Below are positions 8,156-16,847 of a stretch of 64,000 nt of DNA, in pieces. Both the position numbers and the translations under genes were made by a program. The notes beneath the pieces were generated by a model. It did no database searches. It saw only the letters and a program-made list of their open reading frames with translations, and was not told the DNA's origin. The DNA is from Bacillota bacterium (GTDB lineage Bacteria; Bacillota_I; Bacilli_A; Erysipelotrichales; Erysipelotrichaceae), in the NCBI GenBank assembly GCA_023388995.1, contig JAEWFD010000012.1, positions 1 to 64,000 of the forward strand, read 5' to 3'. Each line of letters starts with the position of its first letter. Positions within the stretch are counted from its first letter, which is position 1.

Positions 8156-8305
8156 TCAGCCTCCAACCTCAGAAAACATCGAGTCCCATTGATGTTCAAT
8201 GGTATCTGTCAGAGTCCCTTTAAAGGTATTGGCAAAGGCAATCATACCTACTGCCAGAATGGTTACGACAATTACCATTCCATATTCCTCAAAGAAAATT
8301 TTCAT
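8156..8305 (-). CDS. Flp-like pilin (49 aa)
   Basis: The start is chosen at the ATG overlapping the tadC stop (ATGA), with a strong AGGAGG. The 49-residue product has a charged N-terminus (MKIFFEEYG), one hydrophobic helix (about 9-27, MVIVVTILAVGMIAF) and a short acidic tail. The Glu-Tyr just before the helix resembles the EY of Flp pilins, but there is no clear Gly cleavage site before it and no prepilin peptidase gene in the operon. It is the best candidate for the major pilin, judged by context. Confidence 0.6.
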   Translation of the reverse strand: MKIFFEEYGMVIVVTILAVGMIAFANTFKGTLTDTIEHQWDSMFSEVGG

Positions 8306-9015
8306 GTCAGTCCTCCTTTCATCATATCCAATATCACAACAACCATCATCACTAAAAACATCAACGTGACCCCAAACAATGGCAGCAGCCCTAACCACTC
8401 CAACAGCAAAATACGTTGTACTTTATGGTCTTTGCGGCCTTGGCGCAGCCACTTCGCAGTCGCTTCAATCATCCGATGAAACTGCCGATACGATTCTTCA
8501 GCACCAACAAAATGATAGCGATACAACAATTTCATTGCTTTTTGGATTTCATAGATTTCAAATTCCTGCATAAATTCCAAATATGGCTGCATCCCAATGG
8601 GATCTAGTTCAATCTTGGCAATTAGCACTTCAATAGAAGACTGCAATATCTTTGGTGCATCCGCAAGGGAACGCTCCAGCGCGGTTAATACCGTATTCGT
8701 TTGCAGCAGCACTTGCAACTGACGCAGCCACAGCGGGAATTCATAGCGAAGCTGGCTTAACAGCCTCTTCTGCTTGTTTCTGACTCGGTAATACGGCATC
8801 TTATACACCAAGCAAGCACCAAAGAGTACTGCTGCTCCATAACTAACCTGAAAGGCATACAGCGGCCAGCCCAAAAGCAATACTAAAACAAGCATGGTCT
8901 GCTTCATACGATGATGTTCAAAGCGTTCCAGTGTTGCCTCCTTGGTAATTGCAAGCAGCAGTTCTAAATCCTTTTCGCGCAGCAAGGAGCGTGCTTTATG
9001 CACTTCAAATTTCAT
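8302..9015 (-). CDS. tadC: Tad pilus inner-membrane platform protein TadC
   Basis: 237 residues from the ATG inside the last codons of tadB (11-base overlap). Hydrophobic helices at about 39-56, 58-72 and 200-230 flank a cytoplasmic helical region, as in the T2SSF/GspF fold. TadC forms the membrane platform of the Tad/Flp pilus with TadB and works with the TadA ATPase. Ends ...MMKGGLT, with the pilin SD inside its last codons. Confidence 0.75.
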   Translation of the reverse strand: MKFEVHKARSLLREKDLELLLAITKEATLERFEHHRMKQTMLVLVLLLGWPLYAFQVSYGAAVLFGACLVYKMPYYRVRNKQKRLLSQLRYEFPLWLRQLQVLLQTNTVLTALERSLADAPKILQSSIEVLIAKIELDPIGMQPYLEFMQEFEIYEIQKAMKLLYRYHFVGAEESYRQFHRMIEATAKWLRQGRKDHKVQRILLLEWLGLLPLFGVTLMFLVMMVVVILDMMKGGLT

Positions 9016-9805
9016 GATTTTTCTCCCAAATAATCCAGGTATGGCGCATAGCCAGCTGTACAACAAGCATAGAACCAATCAATGTCAGGGTAAAAAAGAA
9101 TAAGGAACCTTGATAAAGCAAGTGTTCTTGGAAAAAGAACAACTCTCCCAGCATTTGCTTGGACAGCATGCCAATCACAAGAGCCAGCAAATTCAGCACA
9201 TAGACGCGTCCTTTGATTTGCATCATTTCCTGCTGATTGAGATAAGTATCCTCAATGACATCGTCAAGATCATCTTGAATCAGATCCAGTCCTTCTTGAA
9301 ACTGACGCGCACCATATTCCTCGACAGCACACATTAAAGTCAGTAAATTATGCAATACAAAAAAGGAGTATCTTTGTCTGAGAGATTGAAGTGCAAGCTC
9401 CAGGCTATTTCCTTGTTCCATCTGCCATAGGCATTGATCCAATTGTGCTTGCAAATCACCATGGCAAAAGATCCGTACTTCTTTGCATACCGCCGCGATC
9501 TTTGGATTGATCTTAAATGAACTAGCCATTTGCTGAACCACCATGGTAAATTCCTTGAACAGTTTTTCCTCATACAAATATTCGTATTGCCACAAAAACC
9601 ACATGGGGAGCAGCACTGCCAATAAGAGGCATAGAAATAGCAGCATCCCTGCATGCATCTGAAAGTAAAGGGCAAACAGCAAAATACAAACAAAGCAAAC
9701 AAGAAAGCGAAGGATCTGCTGAGCGGGAATATAGCGAAAGCCATATCCTTCCACCTGCAGCCGATATTGCTGAAAGCTGGCAAGGCGCAGTAAGTTAGGT
9801 TTCAT
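9005..9805 (-). CDS. tadB: Tad pilus inner-membrane platform protein TadB
   Basis: 266 residues with helices near 30-47, 53-72, 205-222 and 232-255, and a conserved-looking T2SSF segment with many Gln/Glu residues (SFKINPKI... to ...YGARQFQEGLDLIQDDLDD). Partner of TadC. Overlaps the cpaF stop by 11 bases, so translation is probably coupled. Confidence 0.78.
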   Translation of the reverse strand: MKPNLLRLASFQQYRLQVEGYGFRYIPAQQILRFLVCFVCILLFALYFQMHAGMLLFLCLLLAVLLPMWFLWQYEYLYEEKLFKEFTMVVQQMASSFKINPKIAAVCKEVRIFCHGDLQAQLDQCLWQMEQGNSLELALQSLRQRYSFFVLHNLLTLMCAVEEYGARQFQEGLDLIQDDLDDVIEDTYLNQQEMMQIKGRVYVLNLLALVIGMLSKQMLGELFFFQEHLLYQGSLFFFTLTLIGSMLVVQLAMRHTWIIWEKNHEI

Positions 9806-10865
9806 AAATCTCTTTTGCTTTCTGTTTTTTGGCTTTTCCTTTTATACTCTTACTTGCTTTGCATGGGTCTTCATCTTGTGCCGCATTAATCTGGTTTTGC
9901 AGCGCTTCAGGCAGCGGTGCTATTGCTGGATGCAACTGTTTATGAAACAAAAGATGCTGCACCGTTTTTCCTTGCTCATCTACTTCAAAGTAAACAATCT
10001 CTTTGATATAACGTCCAATCCCCTCTTTGGTAATTCGCGATTCAATATGTATGCCGATATCAATATTCTGGTAAATCGTTTGCAGCAAGGTTTCATTGGA
10101 GAGCTCCATCCCGGGAAACATATGCAAAAGACGCATCGGGATTGCCCTGGCCGTATCCGCATGCAATGTAGAAATCAGCTTCGCTCCTGTTGACACTGAT
10201 TCCAGAAGCTGCACTACTTCTTTTGATCGTACTTCTGACAAAAGCAGCCAATCCGGCCGCTGCCGCAGGCTAGCCTTGATTGCATTGCCATAGTCGAAGC
10301 GATCATGTACCTTCAAAGACACGCTATCCTTATATGGATGAAGTTGGGCATAGCGTATTTCCAGCGTATCTTCAATTGTAATCACCCGCTGATGCCCCGG
10401 TATAAATGAAGTAAGATACTTCACTAGTTCGGTTTTCCCTGCTCCCGGCAGTCCGCAGATCAAAATATTGCAGCGTGCCTGAATGCAAGCTGCAAGCAGC
10501 TGCAGCACCTGACTACTCGCATACTCTGAGCGAATCATTTCTTCTTTGCGCAGCCGCATAATAGCGGGTGTTTTTCGTATGGAAACGCTAAAGCCGCTTT
10601 TCGAAATAGAATCATGCAAAATGCTAAAGCGCAGCTCTTTTGTTTCCGTTTCAATGATAGGAAAAGATTGATTGAAGGATGCATTGCTATGATTGGCAAA
10701 GCGGTAGCAAAATTGCTCCATGCTTTCGCTGCAGTAAAACTCCTCTTCCACATATCTTCCCCTCTTCAGATGATCCAGCCAAAGCTGCCTGCCATTGTAG
10801 TTGATATCTGTGATATCATCGTCTAATACATAAGGTGCAAATGGGCCAAAATCAAACTCACTCAT
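9795..10865 (-). CDS. tadA: Tad/CpaF secretion ATPase
   Basis: 356 residues from an ATG overlapping the cpaB stop (8 bases). Walker A is GLPGAGKT (about 138-145), the acidic Walker B lies in DWLLLSEVRS, and the His box is STLHADT. It lacks the long N-terminal region of many CpaF proteins. It powers pilus assembly as a hexamer at the inner face of the membrane. The basic Lys-rich C-terminal tail (KSIKGKAKKQKAKE) is unusual. Confidence 0.9.
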   Translation of the reverse strand: MSEFDFGPFAPYVLDDDITDINYNGRQLWLDHLKRGRYVEEEFYCSESMEQFCYRFANHSNASFNQSFPIIETETKELRFSILHDSISKSGFSVSIRKTPAIMRLRKEEMIRSEYASSQVLQLLAACIQARCNILICGLPGAGKTELVKYLTSFIPGHQRVITIEDTLEIRYAQLHPYKDSVSLKVHDRFDYGNAIKASLRQRPDWLLLSEVRSKEVVQLLESVSTGAKLISTLHADTARAIPMRLLHMFPGMELSNETLLQTIYQNIDIGIHIESRITKEGIGRYIKEIVYFEVDEQGKTVQHLLFHKQLHPAIAPLPEALQNQINAAQDEDPCKASKSIKGKAKKQKAKEIYET

Positions 10866-11589
10866 GTCCCAGCAGCTCCAGCAGTACGCATTCTTCATCT
10901 AACATGGATTCTTCTTCAAACGCATATTCAACATGCGGAGCCAAAACATCGATCACCGCCATCTTGCTTGCCTTCTTGAGATAGTTTACATAATCCTCCT
11001 GAATTGCCAGCACCAGCACTGCCGGAATCCGCTGGGCTTTCTCCTCTGTCAAAGAAAGGCCGTTGCGGTCCTTAATACCGATAATTCGTACATTTTGCAG
11101 CAAGCGATCTACCGTTGTTTCTTTGGATTTGCTATCCGTATAAGTAATGTAAACATCCACCTTTTGATTGACCGCCAACGTTGTTCCGCTGCTTTTCAAA
11201 AGATCACTGGATAATGGGAAGGCCACTTGCCCCGGCTTCAACAACAATGCCGGCAATTCCTGTATCTCCTGCTCGCCTTTCACCATATCCTGATAAAACA
11301 TCGATCCTCTGGCAACCTTCGATTGCAAGTCAACATACTTGCCAACAATTTCTTCTTTCTTTAAATACACTCCTTTCTCGACATAAACACGAGGTACTTG
11401 CTTCATCACAAAATCACTGTCGGTAATTTTCTGGTGCGGTAAAATTGTCCGTGATGCAATAGGGACATCTACCAAATCAATCGACCTTGACAACGCATAT
11501 TGAAAGATCAGATAGTTGCTCACCGCAAGAAGCAAAATCACTCCAATCACCACGCCGAAGCCTCGTTTTCCCCACCATTTTTCAGTCAT
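10858..11589 (-). CDS. cpaB: CpaB/RcpC-like SAF-domain pilus protein
   Basis: 243 residues from an ATG overlapping the upstream stop by 8 bases. One N-terminal membrane helix (about 10-32) is followed by a SAF domain (about 37-100) and a beta-rich RcpC-like domain with periodic Val/Ile. In Gram-negatives CpaB is periplasmic and works with the CpaC secretin; here no secretin is expected, so it would act between membrane and wall. Confidence 0.8.
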   Translation of the reverse strand: MTEKWWGKRGFGVVIGVILLLAVSNYLIFQYALSRSIDLVDVPIASRTILPHQKITDSDFVMKQVPRVYVEKGVYLKKEEIVGKYVDLQSKVARGSMFYQDMVKGEQEIQELPALLLKPGQVAFPLSSDLLKSSGTTLAVNQKVDVYITYTDSKSKETTVDRLLQNVRIIGIKDRNGLSLTEEKAQRIPAVLVLAIQEDYVNYLKKASKMAVIDVLAPHVEYAFEEESMLDEECVLLELLGHE

Positions 11590-12028
11590 GTTCAAGCACC
11601 AATTCATCCACTGTAATTGCAAAGTGCAGAAAGCCATGATGCATCTCAGCCTGCAATGTCGCTCTCGCCAAAAACGGGTCCGGCTGATAATCCATAAGTG
11701 CTAACTCCATCACATACGTTCCTTGCTTATATGCAATAACAGATTCTTCCAGCAGTTCATAATACTCCTCCTTCGTCAGATATACTTCTTCACATACTTC
11801 AATCAAGGCTGCTTCTTCTTCATCCACTTCCGGATCATATGCCGGATTTTCCTGCCATTCACAAACAATTTCCGGAATCATTGCTGTTAAGCTGCTTTGG
11901 TAAATCCCGTTTTTCAAAGCAAACGAAAGGTTCTGATACATTGTGGTGTAGGTAAATACCACAGATGCAGCCATTACGAACGTCAAACCAGCAAGAAAGC
12001 TGGTAAAACCAAGCACTGCCATCTTCAT
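11582..12028 (-). CDS. hypothetical single-TM protein of the Tad operon
   Basis: 148 residues: an N-terminal hydrophobic helix (about 5-30, ending VFTYTTMYQN), then a strongly acidic extracytoplasmic domain (DEEEAALIEVCEEVYLTKEEY). Possible minor pseudopilin or pilus-tip component from its position; no family recognised. AAAGGAG lies 12 bases before the start, inside the tail of the preceding 26-codon gene, which suggests coupled translation. Confidence 0.65.
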   Translation of the reverse strand: MKMAVLGFTSFLAGLTFVMAASVVFTYTTMYQNLSFALKNGIYQSSLTAMIPEIVCEWQENPAYDPEVDEEEAALIEVCEEVYLTKEEYYELLEESVIAYKQGTYVMELALMDYQPDPFLARATLQAEMHHGFLHFAITVDELVLEHD

Positions 12029-12031
12029 TTG

Positions 12032-12112
12032 CTAACTTTGCTCCTTTGTGATAAAACGGTAAATAAAGATGAGCCATACGGGAACTAAAAGACTGACTGT
12101 GGTAAGTACCAT
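12032..12112 (-). CDS. 26-aa single-helix membrane peptide, first gene of the Tad operon
   Basis: Reads MVLTTVSLLVPVWLIFIYRF followed by ITKEQS. It is preceded by a near-perfect Shine-Dalgarno AAAGGAGG, 7 bases from the ATG, the strongest in the operon. The product is one hydrophobic helix with a basic C-terminal end. It sits directly before the pilus genes and ends 3 bases before the next start. Too short for usual annotation; may be a small membrane subunit or a leader peptide. Confidence 0.6.
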   Translation of the reverse strand: MVLTTVSLLVPVWLIFIYRFITKEQS

Positions 12113-12181
12113 GCAATTACCTCCTTTCATTCTATCTTTCGATGCTATCTGAAAAAATCCTAACTGCAGTGCCATTTCAAA

Positions 12182-12212
12182 TAAAAAAAAACTGAAGCCT
12201 TAGCCTCAGTTT
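12182..12212 (-). terminator. terminator after yebC and the small membrane protein
   Basis: On the minus strand AACTGAGGC and GGCTTCAGTT arms (9 bp with one G.U), loop of 4, then nine T. It begins at the stop codon of the 54-aa gene and separates it from the Tad operon. Confidence 0.9.
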
Positions 12213-12375
12213 ATTCTTTTCCTGCGTCTTCCTGATTAATATTGAAGCATCCTTTGGTGTCTGCTTTCAACGTTTCATATTGCTCCGGCTTGCCGGTATT
12301 CTGGTTACCTAAATACCCAACCAGAAACAATACAACAATCCCCAGAAGAACTGCAATGCCAATCACAATTTGCAT
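12211..12375 (-). CDS. small membrane protein coupled to yebC (54 aa)
   Basis: Begins MQIVIGIAV at an ATG sharing one base with the yebC stop (TAATG). It has one N-terminal helix (about 2-22) and a polar tail with a single Cys. A TTG seven codons upstream is an alternative start but has no Shine-Dalgarno; re-initiation at TAATG is more likely. Function unknown. Confidence 0.6.
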   Translation of the reverse strand: MQIVIGIAVLLGIVVLFLVGYLGNQNTGKPEQYETLKADTKGCFNINQEDAGKE

Positions 12376-13094
12376 TACAGTTCGACATTGTGCCAAACGT
12401 TCTGCACATCATCGACATCATCCAGCATCGTTGTCAAGCGGGTAAACAAATCTGTTTCTTCGCCTTCCTGCAATGTCACATACTCATTTGGCAGCATCGT
12501 TGTTTCCAAAGTTGTAAACTCCACATTTGGATAAATCTCTTCAATGGCATTTTTCACCCGATACAAATCTGTTGCATCGGCAGTGATATTCACCATGCCA
12601 TCCACAACTTCGAAATCCCGAGCATCAATTTCATTGTTTACCAATGCTTCCAAAACAGCTTCTTCATCTTCGCCCGGAAAGGCAATCAATGCCACATATT
12701 CATAGTTAAAGGAAACACTTCCTGCAACGCCGAGTTTCGCATGTGCTTTGTTGAAGCAAGTGCGTACATCCGCAATTGTACGATTCACATTGTCTGTCAG
12801 GCACTCTACAATGATTGTAGAAGCTCCTGGACCAAATCCTTCATATTGCACTGTATCATAATTCTCATGCGTTGATCCCTTCGCTTTTTCAATTGCCCGG
12901 GAAATGACATCCGCCGGAACTTGGTTTGCTTTTGCCTTTTGAATCATTTGCCTTAACGTTTGATTCATCTCCGGATCAGGAACTCCTGACTTTGCAGCCA
13001 CATAAATTTCCTTGCCAAATCTTGAATATACTTTTGCTTTCGCAGCAGATGTTTTTGCCATTGCTGCCTTACGCACCTCAAACGCACGTCCCAT
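12375..13094 (-). CDS. yebC: YebC/PmpR (TACO1) family protein
   Basis: 239 residues, the usual length. Conserved N-terminus MGRAFEVRK with KTSAAKAKVYSRFGKEI, then FGPGAS and SVSFNYE motifs. Family members act as transcriptional regulators or in translation of difficult sequences such as proline stretches; which applies here is not decidable. GGAAGG precedes the ATG, three codons after an alternative ATG that lacks family support. It is transcribed from an extended -10 promoter at 13128-13136. Confidence 0.95.
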   Translation of the reverse strand: MGRAFEVRKAAMAKTSAAKAKVYSRFGKEIYVAAKSGVPDPEMNQTLRQMIQKAKANQVPADVISRAIEKAKGSTHENYDTVQYEGFGPGASTIIVECLTDNVNRTIADVRTCFNKAHAKLGVAGSVSFNYEYVALIAFPGEDEEAVLEALVNNEIDARDFEVVDGMVNITADATDLYRVKNAIEEIYPNVEFTTLETTMLPNEYVTLQEGEETDLFTRLTTMLDDVDDVQNVWHNVEL

Positions 13095-13127
13095 AATTTT
13101 CACCTTCCATACTTTTTAACCGCCTGT

Positions 13128-13136
13128 ATTATACCA
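13128..13136 (-). promoter_or_regulatory. extended -10 promoter of yebC
   Basis: Minus strand TGGTATAAT, a TGn-extended -10 box, 34 bases before the start codon; no good -35 is visible. Confidence 0.5.
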
Positions 13137-13191
13137 AAAAAACTGCTATTTTCCTATAGAATATTTCATCAGTACAATAAAATCCTTATTT

Positions 13192-15579
13192 TTATCCTCT
13201 TAATACCGCATTCAGCTCTTTTTTCAAAACAACCAGAATCTGTTCATGAACACTTGCAATATCCTGTTCCGTCAATGTTTTCTCCATTGAGTGATACAGA
13301 ATAGAAAGTGCAACCGACTTTTCCTGCTCACCAACATGCTCCCCTTCATAGACATCAAACAACTGTACATCTTTGATGAGGGCTTTGCTTGTTTTCTTAA
13401 TCAAATCAACCAGCTGTCTTGCTTCGATGTGCTTATCTACTACAACGGCCAAGTCACGCTTGATTGCCGGATATTTCGGAATCGGCGCAAACTTGATTTT
13501 GGATGCTTTTGCCTGATACAGCAAATCCAAATTCAATTCCGCCATGACTCCTTGTTTCATATCATATGCTTTTTTCATCAATGGATGCATCATTCCAAAC
13601 ACACCAAGCAAATCACGGCCTAAATATATGGCAGCACTTTGCTTCGGATGAAAGTGTATTGTATCTACTGTATTTTCTTTCACGAAAATACGGCTGCTGT
13701 CGAACCCTAAGCGCTCCAGCAATGTTTCAATGATCCCCTTGATAGTATAGAAATCACTGCCAATATGCAGTTTCTTCCAATCCAATCCTTGCAGTTTACC
13801 AGTCATAACCAGTCCTAAGCGCTCATTTACCAGTCCCTTTGCATAGACATTGGAAATCTCAAATACTGCAACGTCGGATTGGAAATGCGCAATATTGTAA
13901 GATACGGTATCCAGCATGCTTGGCAGCAGCGAAGAGCGGATATACTTTCTTTCCTCACTCATCGGAGAAGCCAAAGCAATGGTTTCACCCAGCGGCAGCA
14001 CAGCATGATTTTTCAGCTGCTCTCCGATTAGTGTATACGTAATCACTTGCTGCAAGCCGCTGTCCATTAAAATTTGTTCAATCAAACGGCGTTTTTGCTG
14101 CTTCGGATTCAAAGAGCCCAAGGTCATCTCCGTTTCCGGCAAAGTCGCTTGCAGACGATCATAACCCAAAATCCGGATTATTTCTTCGCTGATATCATCT
14201 TGAATGGCAAGATCAGTGCGGTAGGACGGGATGGTTACTTGAATGGATGTTCCATCCACTTGCGGATTGCATTGCAGACGTTTCAATACATCTGCTACTT
14301 CTTCTAACGCAAACTGCGTTCCTAAACGGCGATTGATGAATTCTAAACTAACAGTAATCACAGTTGGAGTATATGGCATTTCATTGCAAACAACTGTTTC
14401 TTCCAGCTGCTTCGCATCCGCCAGTTCTTCCAGCAAGATCGTTGCCCGCTCCATTGCGGTATAAGCAGCAAGCGGCTCAATTCCTTTTTGGAAGCGAGTT
14501 GCTGCTTCGCTGTTAATCCCTAAACGACGAGCTGTATTCCGAACAGAAACACTGTGGAAGTGTGCTGCTTCGATAATGATGCTGGTTGTGCTTTCGTCAA
14601 TCTTGCTGTCATCACCGCCCATAATACCAGCAATACCACTGCAAACACCGCCGGTTGTGATCATGATATCCTCCGGCAAAATAGCATATTCCTCACCATC
14701 CAAAGCGCGGTAGTTTGTTTCAATACCTGCTTTTACGGTAATTTCTTGATTATGAATCTTCGCTGCATCATAGAAATGCAGCGGCTGTCCTGTTTCCAGC
14801 ATGACATAGTTGGAAATATCAACAACGTTGTTAATCGCTTTAATCCCTGCCGCATGCAGCCGCTCTTTCAGCCAGGATGGTGATGGCTTTACAGTCACCT
14901 CGCCGATTACTTTTCCTAAAAACAACTTGCATTGTTCTGTTTCGCTGCCTACCTTCAAAGCACTCGGCAATACGTCCCCTGCAAACTTCATCTTCGGCAG
15001 AACGCTTGGCCGATTCAAAATAGCCCCGATTTCATTTGCCAAAGCAAACATAGAAAGACAATCTTTGCGATTTGGAGTTAACCCGATATCCAGAATTACA
15101 TCATCCAATCCCAGATACGCAAGCGGATTGGCATCCCCTGCAACTGCATGATCCGGCAATACCTCTATTCCTTCTTTTTGGGCATCGCTCAGTTGTTTTT
15201 CATCTACGCCGAGTTCCAGCAAAGAACAGATCATCCCATTGGAAGATACCCCGCGAATCACGCCTGCTTTGATCGTAATCTGCGGCAGCACTGCTCCCAC
15301 TTGGGCCACAATTACGGTTTGTCCTGCCGCAACATTCGGTGCGCCGCAAACAATCTGCGTCGTTTCAGTGCCGATATCTACCTGGCAAACATGCAAGTGA
15401 TCACTGTCCGGATGATTTTCACAGCTTAATACTTTCCCTATCACCAGGTTGGTTCCTTGTGCCAAAGGTTCAATACCTTCCACTTCCAAACCGGCAGCAG
15501 TTAATTTATCTGCTAGTTGATGCGGTGTAATGCCTGTCAAATCTACATACTCCTGCATCCATTTATAACTTAGTCTCAT
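13192..15579 (-). CDS. pheT: phenylalanine-tRNA ligase beta subunit
   Basis: 795 residues, normal for the bacterial long form. Order: EMAP/tRNA-binding domain (~40-150), B3/B4 domain with the editing site (~210-400), B5 domain (~405-475), catalytic-like core, and C-terminal FDX-ACB anticodon-binding domain (~700-795, starting PIPKYPAIKRDLAVVVD). Forms the alpha2-beta2 enzyme with PheS, whose stop lies 11 bases upstream. The pair is controlled by the T-box at 16648-16845. Confidence 0.97.
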   Translation of the reverse strand: MRLSYKWMQEYVDLTGITPHQLADKLTAAGLEVEGIEPLAQGTNLVIGKVLSCENHPDSDHLHVCQVDIGTETTQIVCGAPNVAAGQTVIVAQVGAVLPQITIKAGVIRGVSSNGMICSLLELGVDEKQLSDAQKEGIEVLPDHAVAGDANPLAYLGLDDVILDIGLTPNRKDCLSMFALANEIGAILNRPSVLPKMKFAGDVLPSALKVGSETEQCKLFLGKVIGEVTVKPSPSWLKERLHAAGIKAINNVVDISNYVMLETGQPLHFYDAAKIHNQEITVKAGIETNYRALDGEEYAILPEDIMITTGGVCSGIAGIMGGDDSKIDESTTSIIIEAAHFHSVSVRNTARRLGINSEAATRFQKGIEPLAAYTAMERATILLEELADAKQLEETVVCNEMPYTPTVITVSLEFINRRLGTQFALEEVADVLKRLQCNPQVDGTSIQVTIPSYRTDLAIQDDISEEIIRILGYDRLQATLPETEMTLGSLNPKQQKRRLIEQILMDSGLQQVITYTLIGEQLKNHAVLPLGETIALASPMSEERKYIRSSLLPSMLDTVSYNIAHFQSDVAVFEISNVYAKGLVNERLGLVMTGKLQGLDWKKLHIGSDFYTIKGIIETLLERLGFDSSRIFVKENTVDTIHFHPKQSAAIYLGRDLLGVFGMMHPLMKKAYDMKQGVMAELNLDLLYQAKASKIKFAPIPKYPAIKRDLAVVVDKHIEARQLVDLIKKTSKALIKDVQLFDVYEGEHVGEQEKSVALSILYHSMEKTLTEQDIASVHEQILVVLKKELNAVLRG

Positions 15580-15590
15580 GCTTGTTCCTC

Positions 15591-16628
15591 CTACTCAAAT
15601 CTGCTGAATGTCTTCAAAAAGCGAAGATCATTGCTGTAGAAATGACGAATATCATCAATCCCGTACTTCAACATGGCAACACGTTCTACACCGACACCAA
15701 AGGCAAACCCGCTGTACACCGTTGAGTCAATGCCTGCCATTTCCAGTACATGCGGGTGCACCATTCCGGCTCCCAGCACTTCAATCCAGCCCGTTTGCTT
15801 GCAGATATTGCATCCCTTGCCGTCACAGATATGGCAGGAAATATCCACTTCTACACTTGGTTCCGTAAATTGGAAATAACTTGGACGGAAGCGGATCACC
15901 CGCTTGTCACCTAAGATTTTACGGGCAAACAATTCCAAAGTACCTTTCAAATCAGCCAATGTGATATGCTTTGCTACCACCAGACCTTCCATCTGCGTAA
16001 ATTGATGGGAATGGGTCGCATCATCATCATCCCGGCGGTATACTTTTCCCGGGCAAATCACTTTAATCGGCAACTGCTCTGCTTTTTCTTCCAATTCCCT
16101 TGTTTGAATCGCTGTCGTATGCGTTCTGAGCAATGCTTGCGCATCAATATAGAACGTATCCTGCATATCACGGGCAGGATGATCTTGCGGAATATTAGCC
16201 CGTTCAAAGTTATACAAATCCAGCTCCACTTCCGGACCTTCTGCTACTTGATATCCCATGCCGATAAACACATCTTCAATTTCCTGCTGAACAAGTGCCA
16301 ATGGATGACGGTTACCCAGATTCATTTTAAAACCAGGCAATGAAATATCAATCCATTCCCGTTCCATTTGCTCCGCTAATTCCTTTTCTTCCAGTACAGC
16401 ACGTTTTTCTTCGATTGCTTCTTCCAAAGCTTTTTTCACTTCATTTACCGCTTGGCCGAATGCCGGTTTTTCCTCCTTCGGCAAATCCTTCATCGCTACC
16501 ATAACCTCTTGAATCGGGCCTTTTTTCCCAAGGTACAGCACTTTTAAATCTTGTAGTTTTTTGCTTGCATCACAATCCGTGATTGCCTGCAAAGCCGTTT
16601 CTTTTAATTCCTGCAATTGTTGAATCAT
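15591..16628 (-). CDS. pheS: phenylalanine-tRNA ligase alpha subunit
   Basis: 345 residues from the ATG behind AAAGGAATTTATT. An N-terminal coiled coil (~1-90) precedes the class-II catalytic core: motif 2 with RRDDDDATHSHQFTQ, and motif 3 with GFAFGVGVERVAMLKYG. Start sites further upstream would fall inside the T-box leader and are rejected. First gene of pheST. Confidence 0.97.
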   Translation of the reverse strand: MIQQLQELKETALQAITDCDASKKLQDLKVLYLGKKGPIQEVMVAMKDLPKEEKPAFGQAVNEVKKALEEAIEEKRAVLEEKELAEQMEREWIDISLPGFKMNLGNRHPLALVQQEIEDVFIGMGYQVAEGPEVELDLYNFERANIPQDHPARDMQDTFYIDAQALLRTHTTAIQTRELEEKAEQLPIKVICPGKVYRRDDDDATHSHQFTQMEGLVVAKHITLADLKGTLELFARKILGDKRVIRFRPSYFQFTEPSVEVDISCHICDGKGCNICKQTGWIEVLGAGMVHPHVLEMAGIDSTVYSGFAFGVGVERVAMLKYGIDDIRHFYSNDLRFLKTFSRFE

Positions 16629-16647
16629 AATAAATTCCTTTCTAACA

Positions 16648-16845
16648 CAAAAAAACGTTCCTACAGGAACGTTAACATGACGCGGTACCATCCTGATTTG
16701 CCTGCATGACGCAAAGCACACCTTAATTCACCGATAACGCCGGTTTTACGGAAGGGATTAGCTTCTCTCCCAGGTGAATTCACAAGCCTTCATGCAAGAT
16801 TACTTTCAGCTGCATAATCTCTCTCTATCCATGACACGATCTTGA
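16648..16845 (-). promoter_or_regulatory. T-box leader of pheST (Phe specifier UUC)
   Basis: On the minus strand the conserved T-box AGGATGGTACCGCG lies at 16681-16694, followed by the terminator hairpin AACGTTCCTGTAGGAACGTT (16654-16673) and a T run. In stem I, GAATTCACCTGGGAG (about 16768-16782) places UUC followed by A in the specifier position; the leuS leader has GAACTCACCTGGGAG at the equivalent place. Uncharged tRNA-Phe would pair with the leader and stabilise the antiterminator. Confidence 0.92.
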
Positions 16846-16847
16846 TA

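Noticed and set aside
16629..16721. Upstream extension of pheS into the T-box
   Set aside because: The extension would encode the T-box terminator; the ATG at 16628 has a proper SD and matches family length.
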